In this document: positions 1 through 5,930 of the stretch, one piece after another
Position numbering within the stretch: the first letter of the stretch is position 1
How the letters are laid out: every line of letters begins with the position of its first letter
Assembly: GCA_023425615.1 (NCBI GenBank)
Contig: JAFACJ010000592.1
Span: forward strand, 1-5,930
DNA from: Actinomycetes bacterium
GTDB lineage: Bacteria > Actinomycetota > Actinomycetes > Streptosporangiales > Streptosporangiaceae
Direction of reading: 5' to 3'
DNA: 5,930 nucleotides
Translations under genes and position numbers: made by a program
Notes under the pieces: model-generated
What the model saw: the letters and a program-made list of their open reading frames with translations, nothing else
Told to the model about the DNA's origin: nothing
Database searches by the model: none

Positions 1-625
1 GAGCAGCCTCTTGGTCTCGCGCAGTCCCTGCGGGTGGCCCTTGGCGAGGGAGGCGCAGACGTCGGCGATGTCGTCGTCGAGATCGGCCTCCGGGACCGTC
101 CAGCCGACCACGCCGTGGTCGGCGGCCTCCAGGCCGCTGAAGACCGAACCCGAGAGGAACGTCATGGCGGCGGCCCGCGAGGGCATGCGCGGCAGCAGCA
201 CCAGCGAGATGGCCGCCGGCGCCAGGCCCAGCCGGACCTCGGTCAGCGCGAACGTCGCGTCGTCGGCGGCGACGGCGATGTCGCAGGCGCCGACGATGCC
301 GATGCCGCCGGCGCGGACGGCACCGGCGACCCGCGCCACGACCGGCTTGCCGAGCGTGGCGATACGGCGCAGCAGGGCGATCAGGCCGCGGGCGCCCCTC
401 CATGCCTCCCCCCGCGGCCTCCGACAGATCGGCGCCCGAGCAGAACACCGGGCCCTCCTGCCGGATGACCACGACGCGGACGTCCGGGTCGGCGTCGGCC
501 CGGTCCAGGGCCTCGGACAGCTCCGACACCAGGCGCCGGGAGAGCGCGTTGCGGTTGTGCGGGCTGTCCAGCACCAGCGTGGCCACCGCGTCGGCGACGC
601 GGTAGTGCACGAGTTCGCCGGGCAT
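1..625 (-). CDS. Enoyl-CoA hydratase/isomerase-family protein (LiuC/AtuE-like), 3' end outside window and apparently frameshifted
   Basis: The start ATG 625 has AAAGGAG 4 nt upstream, 32 nt after the dehydrogenase stop. The first frame reads about 76 residues of crotonase fold: ATLVLDSPHNRNALS (15-29), then the first oxyanion block FCSGADLSEA (61-70). Near 395-413 the family sequence moves to another frame and continues ARGLIALLRRIATLGKPVVA, then RAGGIGIVGACDI (second oxyanion region), FALTEVRLGLAP, and on to the window edge at KGHPQGLRETKRLL. One extra base, or two missing, accounts for the shift; about 208 residues are visible and roughly 45 are expected beyond. Neither frame has a stop in this region, so the unshifted product would be a wrong Arg-rich tail. 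The Glu equivalent to rat crotonase Glu164 is present (in LTEV), but the Glu144 position is Gly. The pattern SEV/TEVRLGL.PA.IS recalls LiuC/AtuE 3-methylglutaconyl-type hydratases, which fits the operon. It may be a true pseudogene or a sequencing error. Confidence 0.85.
   Translation of the reverse strand, partial: MPGELVHYRVADAVATLVLDSPHNRNALSRRLVSELSEALDRADADPDVRVVVIRQEGPVFCSGADLSEAAGGGMEGRPRPDRPAAPYRHARQAGRGAGRRCRPRRRHRHRRRLRHRRRRRRRDVRADRGPAGPGAGGHLAGAAAAHALAGRRHDVPLGFGLQRPGGRRPRRGRLDGPGGRSRRRHRRRLRLPRQGPPAGTARDQEAA
395..413 (-). other. Frameshift interval in the hydratase gene
   Basis: On the plus strand this interval holds a run of six C (408-413) and a run of four C (395-398). Upstream of it, in the direction of the gene, the frame with codons starting at ATG 625 gives crotonase sequence; downstream, the frame one base further on does. 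Removing one C from either run rejoins the halves, as ...SEAAGEAWRGARGL or ...SEAAGGGMEGARGL. Loss of two bases would also work. The sequence cannot tell which run is at fault. Confidence 0.8.
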
Positions 626-629
626 GGGA

Positions 630-636
630 CTCCTTT
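630..636 (-). promoter_or_regulatory. Ribosome binding site of the hydratase gene
   Basis: Minus-strand AAAGGAG lies 4 nt before ATG 625 in the 32-nt gap after the dehydrogenase stop. It fixes the start of the frameshifted hydratase gene and shows that this gene has its own initiation signal rather than relying only on coupling. Confidence 0.75.
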
Positions 637-657
637 CTCGGACGTCGTGACGCCGTG

Positions 658-1821
658 TCAGTAGCTCTTGGGCAGGCCGAGGGAGTGCATGGCCACGAAG
701 TTGAGGATCATCTCGCGGGAGACCGGGGCGATGCGGCCCAGCCGCGCGGCGAGGAGGAGCGTGCCGAGGCCGTACTCCGAGGCGAGCCCGTTGCCGCCGT
801 GGGTGTGCACGGCGGCGTCGGTGGCGTTGCAGGCCAGCTCCCCCGCCGCGTACTTGGCCATGTTGGCGTACTCGCCGGCCCCGAGGTCATCGCCGGCGTC
901 GTACAGGGCCGCCGCCTTCTGGGTGAGCAGCCGTGCCTGCTCCAGCTCGATCTTGATCTTCGCCAGGGGGTGGGCGATCGCCTGGTGGGTGCCGATGACG
1001 TCCTTCCAGACCCTGCGGGTCCCGGCGTAGGCGACCGCCTTGTCCAGGGCGTAGCGGGCGATGCCGATGGAGAAGGCGGCACCCATGATGCGTTCGGGGT
1101 TGAGCCCGGCGAAGAGCTGGCCGAGACCGCTGTCCTCCTCGCCGATGAGGGCGTCGGCGGGCAGCCGCACCTCGTCGAGGAACAGGCTGAACTGCTTCTC
1201 GGGGGCGACGATGTCCATCGGGATGTGCCGGTACTCCAGCCCGCGGGCGTCGGTGGGCACCAGGAACAGGGCGGGCTTCAGCCTGCCGGTCCGCGCGTCG
1301 GCGGTGCGGGCGACGACGAGCACCGCGTCGGCCTCGTCCACCCCGGAGATGTAGGTCTTGCGGCCGGTGAGCAGCCACGAGTCGCCGTCGCGGCGGGCGG
1401 TCGTGGTGATCTGGTGGGAGTTGGAACCGGCGTCGGGCTCGGTGATCGCGAACGCGGCGGTGAGGGAGCCGTCGGCGATGCCGGGCAGCCACCGGCGCTT
1501 CTGCTCCTCGGTGCCGCACCGCGCGAGGATCGTGCCGACGATCGCGGGTGAGACCACCATGAGCAGCAGCGGCGCCCCGGCCGCGGCGGCCTCCTCCAGG
1601 ACCGCCGCCAGGTCGGCGATGCCGCCGCCTCCGCCGCCGTACTCCTCGGGGATGGAGACCCCGAGGTAGCCGTTGCGGCCCATGTCCCGCCACAGTTCGG
1701 TGGTCTTCTCCCCGGACCGTGACTTGGCCTCGATGTACTCGCGGCCGTAGGAGGCGGCGAGCCTGCGCACGGCCTCGCGTAGCGCGAGCCGCTCCTCGGG
1801 TTCGGTGAACAGCGTCGTCAT
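658..1821 (-). CDS. Acyl-CoA dehydrogenase (FadE/AtuD/isovaleryl-CoA dehydrogenase-like)
   Basis: This 387-residue FAD flavoenzyme probably desaturates an acyl-CoA at the alpha-beta bond and passes electrons to an electron-transfer flavoprotein. Family blocks in order: LGVSIPEEYGGGGGG (53-67); the flavin-contact AFAITEPDAGSN (123-134); TGRKTYISGVDEADAVLVV (152-170); a GLNPERI helix (239-245); and the FAD/dimer motif HTHGGNGLASEYGL (339-352). The protein ends RIAPVSREMILNF...GLPKSY. The usual catalytic Glu of the C-terminal YEGT motif is missing (the aligned segment is APVS). Glu243 in GLNPERI sits where isovaleryl-CoA and long-chain dehydrogenases carry their base, so it is the likely base. 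The start ATG 1821 overlaps the carboxylase stop and has a strong GAGGAGG site 4 nt upstream. Context suggests it supplies the branched 2-enoyl-CoA for the carboxylase. The exact acyl substrate cannot be read from the sequence. Confidence 0.94.
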   Translation of the reverse strand: MTTLFTEPEERLALREAVRRLAASYGREYIEAKSRSGEKTTELWRDMGRNGYLGVSIPEEYGGGGGGIADLAAVLEEAAAAGAPLLLMVVSPAIVGTILARCGTEEQKRRWLPGIADGSLTAAFAITEPDAGSNSHQITTTARRDGDSWLLTGRKTYISGVDEADAVLVVARTADARTGRLKPALFLVPTDARGLEYRHIPMDIVAPEKQFSLFLDEVRLPADALIGEEDSGLGQLFAGLNPERIMGAAFSIGIARYALDKAVAYAGTRRVWKDVIGTHQAIAHPLAKIKIELEQARLLTQKAAALYDAGDDLGAGEYANMAKYAAGELACNATDAAVHTHGGNGLASEYGLGTLLLAARLGRIAPVSREMILNFVAMHSLGLPKSY

Positions 1822-3767
1822 GCGTCCTCCTCGACTCGCGCCAGCACGTCCCCGGCGGAGACCTGCTGCCCTTCCCGTACGTCGATCACGGTCACCACGC
1901 CGTCGGCGGGCGCGGTGATGGCGTGCTGCATCTTCATCGCCTCGAGTACGAGGACGGTCTGGCCCGCGCGCACGGTGTCGCCGGCGCGGACGGGCACCGC
2001 GACGACGCTGCCGGGCATCGGCGCCAGCAGCGAACCGGTCGCCACCCGGGCGGCGGGGTCGGTGAAGCGCGGTCGCTTGACCAGCGTCAGATGGCCGAGA
2101 ACGGAATCGATCTCATACCGGTCGCCGTGGACGCCCACGGTGAACGGACGCCGGACGCCGTCGTGCTCCAGGACGACGACGGCGTCCCGCACCTCGACCA
2201 CACGGGTCAGGCCGTCCGCCGACGTGTAGCCGTCACGGCCGCCGTACCAGGCGACGGTCAGCCGGTCGAAGACGGTGAGCTGCGGCTGCGAGACCACGTT
2301 GCGCCAGGCGGCGGGGATGCCGCGCTGGACGGGGGAGCGGCGCCTCCTGCCCTCCGCGTCGGCGACCGCGGCGGCGAGGCCGGCCAGCCGCAGCCCCTCC
2401 TCGTCGTACCCGTTGCGGGTGAGGGCGGTCAGGTCGGCTCCGTCGAGGTACGTCGTGTGCATGGCGCCGGAGACGAGGACGGGATCGCGCAGCAGGTTCA
2501 CCAGCAGGTCGCGGTTGGTGCGGACACCGTGGATCGTCGCCCGCTCCAGCGCCGAGGCCAGACGGCGCAGTGCCTGCTCACGGGCGGGCGCCCAGGCGAC
2601 GACCTTGGCGACCATCGCGTCGTAGAAGGTGCCGATCTCCGAACCCGCCTCGACCCCGCTGTCCAGGCGGAGGCCGTACGCCGCGGGGTTGGCGAAGCGC
2701 GCCACGACGCCGGGCACGTCGAACGCCGTCAGCGTCCCGCTCTGCGGCCGGTAGCCCTCGGCGGGGTCCTCGGCGTAGAGCCGTACTTCGACGGCATGGC
2801 CGCGAGGCGCCGAGGAGGGGAGCAGGTCGGCCAGCGCCACGCCCTCGGCCACCGCGATCTGGAGCGCGACGAGGTCGAGGCCGGTCACGCACTCGGTCAC
2901 CGGGTGCTCGACCTGGAGGCGGGTGTTCATCTCCAGGAAGAAGAACCGGTCACCGTCCAGGAGGAACTCGACGGTCCCGGCGCCGACGTATCCGATGGCC
3001 TCTCCGGCGGCGCGGGCCGCCTCGTGCAGCGCCTCGCGGACCTCGTCGGTGAGGCCGGGTGCGGGCGCCTCCTCGATGACCTTCTGGTGCCGCCGCTGCG
3101 CCGAGCAGTCACGCTCGCCGAGGACCGCCACCGTGCCGTGGACGTCGCCGAGGATCTGCACCTCGACGTGGCGACCGCGCTCGACGTACGGCTCGCAGAA
3201 GACGGTCGGGTCGCCGAAGGCGCTGGCCGCCTCGTTCGAGGCCAGCCGGACGGTCTCCGCCAGCTCGCCCAGGTCGCGCACGACGCGCATCCCGCGGCCC
3301 CCGCCGCCGCTGCTGGCCTTGACGAGGACGGGCAGATCGGCCTCGGTGACGGCGGAGACGTCGAGTTCGGCCAGCACGGGCACCCCGGCGGCGCGCATGA
3401 GCCGTTTGGCCTCCACCTTGGTGGCCATCGCGTCCATCGCCGGGGGCGGCGGGCCCACCCAGGTGAGACCGCTCTCGATGACGGCACGGGCGAACCCGGC
3501 GTTCTCCGACAGGAAGCCGTAACCGGGGTGGATCGCGTCGGCGCCGCTGCGGACCGCGGCGGCCAGCACCAGATCGGCGTCGAGATACGTCTCCGCCGGG
3601 GTGTCGCCCGGCAGGGGCACGGCGAGGTCGGCCTCGGCGACGAACGGCATCCCCGCGTCGGCGCCGGAGTGCACGGCGACGGTCTGGACGCCGAGGGAGC
3701 GGCAGGTCGCGAAGACGCGGCGGGCGATCTCGCCGCGGTTGGCGACGAGGAGGCGGGTGATGGTCAT
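1818..3767 (-). CDS. Acyl-CoA carboxylase alpha subunit: biotin carboxylase plus biotin carrier domain
   Basis: This 649-residue biotin-dependent subunit uses ATP and bicarbonate to carboxylate its own biotin and passes it to the beta subunit encoded just upstream. The biotin carboxylase N-domain opens with LLVANRGEIARR (6-17) and has HPGYGFLSEN (80-89). The ATP-grasp domain has the glycine-rich loop SSGGGGRGM (152-160), HQKVIEEAP (227-235) and the catalytic EMNTRLQVEHPVTE (279-292); R329 in VEVRLYAEDP matches the biotin-carboxylating Arg of E. coli AccC. Residues about 485-565 fit the BT linker domain that docks alpha to beta in methylcrotonyl- and propionyl-type carboxylases. The C-terminal carrier domain has PMPG (583-586) and the biotinylation motif EAMKM with Lys612. 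All key residues are present. The start is ATG 3767, 4 nt after the beta-subunit stop. An upstream GTG at 3803 would add 12 residues not expected before the conserved N-terminus. The stop overlaps the dehydrogenase start (ATGA). Confidence 0.96.
   Translation of the reverse strand: MTITRLLVANRGEIARRVFATCRSLGVQTVAVHSGADAGMPFVAEADLAVPLPGDTPAETYLDADLVLAAAVRSGADAIHPGYGFLSENAGFARAVIESGLTWVGPPPPAMDAMATKVEAKRLMRAAGVPVLAELDVSAVTEADLPVLVKASSGGGGRGMRVVRDLGELAETVRLASNEAASAFGDPTVFCEPYVERGRHVEVQILGDVHGTVAVLGERDCSAQRRHQKVIEEAPAPGLTDEVREALHEAARAAGEAIGYVGAGTVEFLLDGDRFFFLEMNTRLQVEHPVTECVTGLDLVALQIAVAEGVALADLLPSSAPRGHAVEVRLYAEDPAEGYRPQSGTLTAFDVPGVVARFANPAAYGLRLDSGVEAGSEIGTFYDAMVAKVVAWAPAREQALRRLASALERATIHGVRTNRDLLVNLLRDPVLVSGAMHTTYLDGADLTALTRNGYDEEGLRLAGLAAAVADAEGRRRRSPVQRGIPAAWRNVVSQPQLTVFDRLTVAWYGGRDGYTSADGLTRVVEVRDAVVVLEHDGVRRPFTVGVHGDRYEIDSVLGHLTLVKRPRFTDPAARVATGSLLAPMPGSVVAVPVRAGDTVRAGQTVLVLEAMKMQHAITAPADGVVTVIDVREGQQVSAGDVLARVEEDA
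1826..1832 (-). promoter_or_regulatory. Ribosome binding site of the dehydrogenase gene, inside the carboxylase alpha coding end
   Basis: Minus-strand GAGGAGG lies 4 nt before ATG 1821 and doubles as the codons for the last Glu residues of the carboxylase alpha subunit. With the ATGA overlap of stop and start at 1818-1821, this is a typical translationally coupled junction. Confidence 0.75.
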
Positions 3768-3771
3768 GGCC

Positions 3772-5352
3772 TCACATCCGGAAGACGCCGTAGCGGTCCG
3801 CACCCGCGTAAGGCGCGTTGTCGATGACGGACAGGCAGATGCCGAGGACGGTGCGGGTGTCGCGCGGGTCGATGATCCCGTCGTCGTACAGCATCCCCGA
3901 GAGCACGAACGGCAGGCTCTGCTCCTCGACCATCGCCTCGACCGCCGCCCGCATCCCGGCGTCGGCCTCCTCGTCGAAGGGGCGGCCCTTGGCCTCGGCG
4001 GCGGCGCGCGAGACGATCGAGAGGACCCCGGCGAGCTGCTGCGGGCCCATGACCGCCGATTTGGCGTTCGGCCAGGTGAACAGGAACCGGGGGTCGTAGG
4101 CGCGGCCGTTCATGCCGTAGTTCCCCGCCCCGTACGAGGCGCCGATCAGCACCGAGAGGTGCGGCACCGTCGAATTGGAGACGGCGTTGATCATCGCCGC
4201 GCCGTGCTTGATGATCCCGCCCTGCTCGTACTTGGCGCCGACCATGTAACCGGTGGTGTTGTGGAGGAACAGCAGCGGGGTGTCTGACTGGTTGGCCAGC
4301 TGGATGAACTGCGCGGCCTTCTGCGCCTCCTGGCTGAACAGCACGCCCTGGGCGTTGGCGAGGATGCCGACCGGACGGCCGTGGATCCGCGCCCCGCCGG
4401 TGACCAGCGAGGGGCCGTAGAGCGGTTTGAACTCGTCGAAGTGCACTTCGTTGCCGGGCCCGGCGCCGTCGACGACGCGGACGATGATGTCGCGAGGGTC
4501 GAAGGGCTCCTTCAGGTCGGTCGGGATCAGGTCGAGGAGGGTCTCGGGGTCCGCGTCCGGTTCGGCGTACCCCTCGGGCTCGGGCCGCGCCCTGCGCCGG
4601 CCGAGGCGCGCCACGATACGGCGGCCGATCCGTATCGCGTCGTGCTCGTCCTCGGCCAGGTAGTCGGCGAGCCCCGAGGTGCGGGCGTGCATCTCCGCGC
4701 CGCCGAGCGTCTCGTCGTCGGACTCCTCGCCGGTCGCCATCTTCACCAGCGGCGGACCGGCCAGGAAGACCTTCGCCTGCTCCCTGACCATCACGGTGTA
4801 GTCCGACAGGCCCGGCACATAGGCGCCGCCCGCGGTGGAGTTGCCGAAGACCAGCGCGATCGTCGGCTGCTTGCGGGCGCTGGCGCGGGTCAGGTCGCGA
4901 AACAGCCTGCCGCCGGGGATGAAGATCTCCTTCTGCGTCGGCAGGTCGGCGCCGGCCGACTCCACCAGCGAGACCGTGGGCAGCCCGTTCTCCTCGGCGA
5001 TCTGCGAGGCGCGGAACATCTTGCGCAGCGTCCACGGGTTGGAGGCGCCGCCCTTCACCGTCGGGTCGTTGGCGGTGATCATGCATTCGACGCCCTCGAC
5101 GACGCCGATGCCGCAGACCAGGCTGGCGCCGACGGTGAAGTCCGAGCCCCACCCGGCCAGCGGGGAGAGTTCGAGGAACGCCGAGCCCTCGTCGACCAGC
5201 AGCTCGATCCGCTCGCGGGGCAGCAGCCTGCCGCGCTCGTGGTGGCGGGCGACGTATCTCTCCCCGCCGCCCGCGACGGCCTTGGCGTGTTCGGCGTCCA
5301 GTTCGGCGAGCTTGGCGAGGAGGTGCTCGCGGCGCCGCGCGGGCGCGCTCAC
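3772..5352 (-). CDS. Acyl-CoA carboxylase, carboxyltransferase (beta) subunit, methylcrotonyl/geranyl-CoA class
   Basis: This 526-residue cytoplasmic protein moves the carboxyl group from carboxybiotin to an acyl-CoA. The N-terminal crotonase-fold half carries FLELSPLAGWGSDF (59-72), VESAGADLP (130-138), the oxyanion segment STAGGAYVPGLSD (172-184) and GPPLVKMATGE (199-209). After an Arg/Pro/Glu-rich linker (about 251-272), the C-terminal half carries NTTGYMVGAKYEQGGIIKHG (365-384), GASYGAGNYGMNGRAYDPRF (405-424 region) and a YGVFRM end. The GNYGM.GRAYDPRF signature marks the methylcrotonyl/geranyl-CoA class; propionyl- and acetyl-CoA carboxylases instead have an AYGGAYDVM-like block. Length is normal for the class. 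The chosen start is GTG 5352. The frame stays open upstream to 5685, but that part overlaps the AtuA gene and looks unlike the family, and no nearer in-frame start exists. The ribosome binding site is weak (GGGA, 8 nt away), so translation may depend on the upstream gene. Class is firm; the exact substrate (3-methylcrotonyl-CoA, geranyl-CoA or other) is undecided. Confidence 0.95.
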   Translation of the reverse strand: MSAPARRREHLLAKLAELDAEHAKAVAGGGERYVARHHERGRLLPRERIELLVDEGSAFLELSPLAGWGSDFTVGASLVCGIGVVEGVECMITANDPTVKGGASNPWTLRKMFRASQIAEENGLPTVSLVESAGADLPTQKEIFIPGGRLFRDLTRASARKQPTIALVFGNSTAGGAYVPGLSDYTVMVREQAKVFLAGPPLVKMATGEESDDETLGGAEMHARTSGLADYLAEDEHDAIRIGRRIVARLGRRRARPEPEGYAEPDADPETLLDLIPTDLKEPFDPRDIIVRVVDGAGPGNEVHFDEFKPLYGPSLVTGGARIHGRPVGILANAQGVLFSQEAQKAAQFIQLANQSDTPLLFLHNTTGYMVGAKYEQGGIIKHGAAMINAVSNSTVPHLSVLIGASYGAGNYGMNGRAYDPRFLFTWPNAKSAVMGPQQLAGVLSIVSRAAAEAKGRPFDEEADAGMRAAVEAMVEEQSLPFVLSGMLYDDGIIDPRDTRTVLGICLSVIDNAPYAGADRYGVFRM

Positions 5353-5389
5353 GCCGCGTGTCCCGGCGGCTCGGCGGCGAGTCGGGAAC

Positions 5390-5930
5390 TCACGAGAGCA
5401 ACTCCTCGGGGATGTCCAGATGACGGCTGCGGATCCACTCACCGAGCCCCTTGGCCTGCGGGTCGAACCTGGTTCCGGCCGCCACGCCCTCACCGAGCAG
5501 CCCGTGCACGACCACGTTGACGGCCGAGAGGCCGGGCAGCCGGTGGACCTCGATGTCGAGCCCCTCGGCCTCCGGCAGCAGCCGGCGCACCAGATCGGGT
5601 GTGACGGTCGCGAGCAGCCACGCCGCACGGTCCGGCCGGCCGGGGGAGACCCACAGGCCGATGTTGGCGTCGCCTCCCTTGTCACCCGAGCGGGCGTACA
5701 CGAACGTGCCGAGCGGCGCGCGGCGGACGGGCCCCGCGGGCACGGGTTCCCGGGGCGTCTGCTCCGTCCGAGCCTCGGCCGCCTCCGCCGCTTCGGTCAC
5801 CCGCGCGGGCGGGATCTCCTCCGTGCGGCCGTCGTGGTGGTGGACGACATGCGGCACCTCGGCCGCGGGGACGAAGGCGGCGCGGTAGACGCCGTACGGT
5901 GCCGCGGGGGCGGGCGGAGCGGTCGTCGTG
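5390..5930 (-). CDS. AtuA-family protein, C-terminal part (5' end outside window)
   Basis: An open frame enters at the window edge and ends at TGA 5392-5390, giving 179 visible residues. The diagnostic block is ARSGDKGGDAN (visible residues 79-89), followed by the IGLWV strand, a VNVVVHGLLGEGVA stretch, RFDPQAKGLGEW, and a tail ending in DIPEELLS. As I know the family, this is the C-terminal ferredoxin-fold-like domain of AtuA (acyclic terpene utilisation) proteins. The large N-terminal AtuA/DUF1446 domain would lie beyond 5930. Residues 1-45 (including HVVHHHDGR) look like the end of that domain, and residues 45-73 form an Ala/Glu/Pro-rich linker. AtuA is needed for citronellol growth in Pseudomonas, but its reaction is unknown to me. 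No signal peptide or membrane segment is visible in this part, so it is probably cytoplasmic. The next gene, a carboxylase beta subunit, starts 37 nt downstream, which supports a shared operon. Family call is firm; function is open. Confidence 0.9.
   Translation of the reverse strand, partial: TTTAPPAPAAPYGVYRAAFVPAAEVPHVVHHHDGRTEEIPPARVTEAAEAAEARTEQTPREPVPAGPVRRAPLGTFVYARSGDKGGDANIGLWVSPGRPDRAAWLLATVTPDLVRRLLPEAEGLDIEVHRLPGLSAVNVVVHGLLGEGVAAGTRFDPQAKGLGEWIRSRHLDIPEELLS

Noticed and set aside
11..664. Plus-strand open frame covering the hydratase region
   Set aside because: Ser/Arg/Ala-rich with no family match. The minus strand shows crotonase motifs in two successive frames, so this is a shadow.
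655..1551. Plus-strand open frame opposite the dehydrogenase gene
   Set aside because: Low-complexity Gly/Val/Glu/Asp-rich translation with no recognisable motif; the opposite strand holds a complete acyl-CoA dehydrogenase.
3768..3803. Twelve-residue N-terminal extension of the carboxylase alpha subunit from GTG 3803
   Set aside because: It would overlap the beta gene's end, and biotin carboxylases begin only a few residues before LLVANRGEIA, as ATG 3767 gives.
1923..3827. 634-codon open frame on the plus strand opposite the carboxylase alpha gene
   Set aside because: It is antisense to a gene with full family motifs. Its Gly/Arg/Val/Asp-rich translation shows no domain, and long antisense frames are expected in very GC-rich DNA.
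5361..5387. Possible hairpin (TCCCG...CGGGA) between the AtuA and carboxyltransferase genes
   Set aside because: Only a 5-bp stem with a 17-nt loop and no T tract; unremarkable in GC-rich DNA and not supportable as a terminator.
4381..5520. Plus-strand open frame opposite the carboxyltransferase gene
   Set aside because: Composition is that of a mirror frame of GC-rich codons and it has no domain; the minus-strand gene is unambiguous.
5353..5685. N-terminal extension of the carboxyltransferase by 111 residues
   Set aside because: It lies in another frame of the AtuA gene, is Arg/Ser/Pro-rich and does not match carboxyltransferase N-termini; GTG 5352 gives the expected length.
5390..5857. 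A short stand-alone protein starting at GTG 5857
   Set aside because: The same frame stays open to the window edge with plausible AtuA-type sequence, so this GTG is an internal Val codon.

Overview
The window is a stretch of a very GC-rich chromosome. The G/C-loaded third codon positions, the GTG start and the GGAGG-type ribosome binding sites point to a high-GC actinomycete; I cannot fix the genus. All recognisable genes lie on the minus strand and are tightly packed, so the window reads from high to low coordinates as the interior of one operon. Its promoter and first gene start lie beyond 5930, and the last gene runs off at position 1. No stretch over 40 bases is without a gene, and I see no RNA gene, mobile element, CRISPR array or convincing terminator.

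Layout in order of transcription: (1) 5930-5390, C-terminal part of an AtuA-family protein (AtuA/DUF1446 domain mostly outside, ferredoxin-fold-like tail inside); (2) 5352-3772, carboxyltransferase (beta) subunit of an acyl-CoA carboxylase of the methylcrotonyl/geranyl-CoA class; (3) 3767-1818, biotin carboxylase/biotin carrier (alpha) subunit of the same enzyme; (4) 1821-658, acyl-CoA dehydrogenase; (5) 625-1, enoyl-CoA hydratase/isomerase-family protein. The fifth gene lacks its 3' end and is broken by an apparent frameshift near 395-413. Gaps are 37 nt, 4 nt, a 4-bp ATGA overlap and 32 nt.

Together the genes spell the chemistry of the leucine (Liu) and acyclic terpene (Atu) degradation routes. 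A beta-methyl-branched acyl-CoA is desaturated, the gamma-carbon of the beta-methyl-enoyl-CoA is carboxylated by the biotin enzyme, and the resulting glutaconyl-CoA-type intermediate is hydrated. A 3-hydroxy-3-methylglutaryl-CoA lyase, which would normally finish the route, is not in the window. From memory, the order ech-acd-accA-accD resembles the mycobacterial echA7-fadE12-accA2-accD2 locus, whose substrate I do not know to be settled. The physiological substrate (leucine-derived, terpenoid or another branched chain) cannot be decided from this sequence.

Points deserving attention are the frameshift in the hydratase gene, the moved catalytic base in the dehydrogenase, the missing first catalytic glutamate in the hydratase, and the link of an AtuA protein of unknown function to an orphan carboxylase. 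Most of this is a catabolic operon of known families rather than a demonstrably new system.
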